A model generated the notes under the pieces. It ran no database searches, was not told the DNA's origin, and was given only the letters and a program-made list of their open reading frames with translations. A program made the position numbers and the translations under genes. This document shows positions 7,767-8,879 of a stretch of 8,879 nucleotides of DNA, one piece after another (positions within the stretch are counted from its first letter, which is position 1; each line of letters begins with the position of its first letter). The DNA is from Blastocatellia bacterium (lineage in GTDB: Bacteria > Acidobacteriota > Blastocatellia > Pyrinomonadales > Pyrinomonadaceae): contig PSRF01000081.1 in NCBI GenBank assembly GCA_003175865.1, positions 1-8,879 on the forward strand, in the 5' to 3' direction.

Positions 7767-8747
7767 CTACCGTAATTCGACCCAATCCCCGGTATGAACG
7801 TCAGATATCGCTTTAGTGATTACGGCTGTAGCAGTGCGGGTTTGCAGATCGATGATTACCATTTCACCGAGTATCTTCCGAGGCATTAGTGGTCGGTGTC
7901 GCTTGATTTCGCGCGTCGTGATTGGATTGTGGCTATACCGTCCCGGCGAATTCACAAATCTCGTCGAGTCTTTTGCACGTTGCGCCTGAAGACCAAAGCC
8001 ACCGCCTCTGTACGAATCACTTTGGAATCCGTAGGAACGGCCACGAGCGCTTTCTTCATTGTCGACAAATGTCACAGTGCCAGTTCCCAGTTCTCGATAA
8101 ATCGTGAGTACGTCGCCAGGCTTAACTCCGTCTTCTGATCCCAAATCGATATAGACGACGTCGTTTCTGGTCAGCATCTCGTGAGCGTCATGCGCCATCA
8201 TCAATCTGCCATTCTTTTTCCCTGTCGGTTCAGCGAAGCGGTCGAGTTCACCTGTCACCGGCGGAAGCGGTTTCCGCTCGCGGATTGGCGCGATAAGATC
8301 GCCTAACAGGATGCTGTCGCAGGAAAATGTAATCTGCGCCAATGAAGTCTGTTCACGAACCTTGAACACTTGGAGGTGACCCAGTTCCTGCACATAAGTG
8401 CCCAAGTATCCGCTTTTTTGCTTGTGAACTCCCTTCACATCGCCGCGAGGTCTGATGATCGAGAATTGCTGTCCTTCTTTAATACCTTGGTTGGCACCGA
8501 CATTAAGAAAGACAACGTTACCTTCGGTGAACGTGTGTCGCTCGGGTTCTCCTTCGGCTCCGACGATTTCGCCTGAGCTCTGTAGACGCTCGAAGCGAAT
8601 GTATCCGGCGCAGGACAGAATGCTCATATCTTTCTGACTGCGCGTTGATTCTGTGTTTTCTGTCATCTGAGCATTGACGATAGACGCCAGGGCAAGCAGA
8701 CAAAGAAAGGCAAGAACGGTTCTAGTGGCGGTTCGAAATGCTGTCAT
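7767..8747 (-). CDS. secreted protein with two diverged FlgT-C-like beta modules
   Basis: I do not recognise a named gene. The 326-aa protein starts with a signal peptide (hydrophobic core 11-24, likely cleavage after VNA at 26), so it is exported. Two internal copies of one module can be aligned by eye: VVFLNVGANQGIKEGQQFSI (78-97) against VVYIDLGSEDGVKPGDVLTI (197-216). Each continues with a strand pair ending in a G-D element: GHLQVFKV...LLGDLIAPI (123-155) and GEMVIIDL...HTGDWVELR (294-326). This pattern, a turn of the form G-x-x-x-G-[IV]-K-x-G followed by strands and a final G-D, resembles the C-terminal domain of the flagellar assembly protein FlgT and related envelope proteins; no flagellar gene is nearby. 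Copy two carries an insert of about 70 residues (221-290) rich in Arg, Gly and Ser, probably disordered. C46 and C143 are the only cysteines after the signal peptide and could form a disulfide. AGGAG lies 7 bases before the ATG. Confidence 0.85.
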   Translation of the reverse strand: MTAFRTATRTVLAFLCLLALASIVNAQMTENTESTRSQKDMSILSCAGYIRFERLQSSGEIVGAEGEPERHTFTEGNVVFLNVGANQGIKEGQQFSIIRPRGDVKGVHKQKSGYLGTYVQELGHLQVFKVREQTSLAQITFSCDSILLGDLIAPIRERKPLPPVTGELDRFAEPTGKKNGRLMMAHDAHEMLTRNDVVYIDLGSEDGVKPGDVLTIYRELGTGTVTFVDNEESARGRSYGFQSDSYRGGGFGLQAQRAKDSTRFVNSPGRYSHNPITTREIKRHRPLMPRKILGEMVIIDLQTRTATAVITKAISDVHTGDWVELR

Positions 8748-8798
8748 AGCGAATCTCCTGTGGTTTTGGGGTTCGTGAGGGAGGGGCTGGTGAACTCC

Positions 8799-8828
8799 AT
8801 CCTACTTTGCCGCATCAATATCGGTCAA
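8799..8828 (-). promoter_or_regulatory. candidate sigma70-type promoter of the two-module secreted protein gene
   Basis: On the minus strand TTGACC (8823-8828, 5/6 to consensus) is followed after 18 bases by TAGGAT (8799-8804, 4/6). The predicted transcript starts near 8792, about 45 bases before the ATG at 8747, with the AGGAG ribosome binding site at 8755-8759 inside this leader. The stretch 8829-8879 holds no gene that I can see. Confidence 0.5.
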
Positions 8829-8879
8829 TTCTTTTAATTGAGAGGGAATTAGATCCGGCGACTTACTGAATTTGAGTTA

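Overview
The window holds five complete protein-coding genes and no RNA genes, insertion sequences, CRISPR arrays or prophage genes. The content points to a Gram-negative bacterium with an outer membrane, most likely an Acidobacteriota member (possibly the Blastocatellia/Pyrinomonadales side). The main reason is the large TonB-dependent-receptor-like protein with an N-terminal carboxypeptidase-regulatory-like domain and a C-terminal barrel phrase (D-R-G-P-x-x-N-D-x-R-H, then N-D-R-P-x-x-V-x-R-N-S) that I associate with acidobacterial genomes. This assignment is inference from protein style and moderate GC, not from a marker-gene comparison.

Layout from left to right: (1) 51-2900, minus strand, uvrA, the DNA-damage recognition ATPase of nucleotide excision repair, with a plausible sigma70-type promoter at 2961-2989. 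(2) 2901-3196, a 296-base gap carrying that promoter and a striking 118-base imperfect inverted repeat (3068-3185) that begins 11 bases beyond the stop codon of the next gene. (3) 6746-3197, minus strand, a compact two-gene unit: a secreted periplasmic protein of uncertain function, then the TonB-dependent-receptor-like outer membrane protein, separated by 13 bases, with the second gene's ribosome binding site overlapping the first gene's stop codon. (4) 6747-7018, a divergent intergenic region with a promoter for pgsA. (5) 7019-7750, plus strand, pgsA, the phosphatidylglycerophosphate synthase, starting at GTG and carrying an unusually long loop. (6) 7767-8747, minus strand and convergent with pgsA, a secreted protein built from two diverged copies of a FlgT-C-like beta module, with its own promoter near the right edge.

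Three genes relate to the cell envelope (periplasmic/outer membrane pair, secreted two-module protein) and one to membrane phospholipid synthesis. uvrA is a housekeeping repair gene that appears to be transcribed separately. I see no evidence of a defence, mobile or biosynthetic system. The items most worth following up are the palindromic repeat, the tightly coupled envelope gene pair, and the duplicated-module secreted protein.
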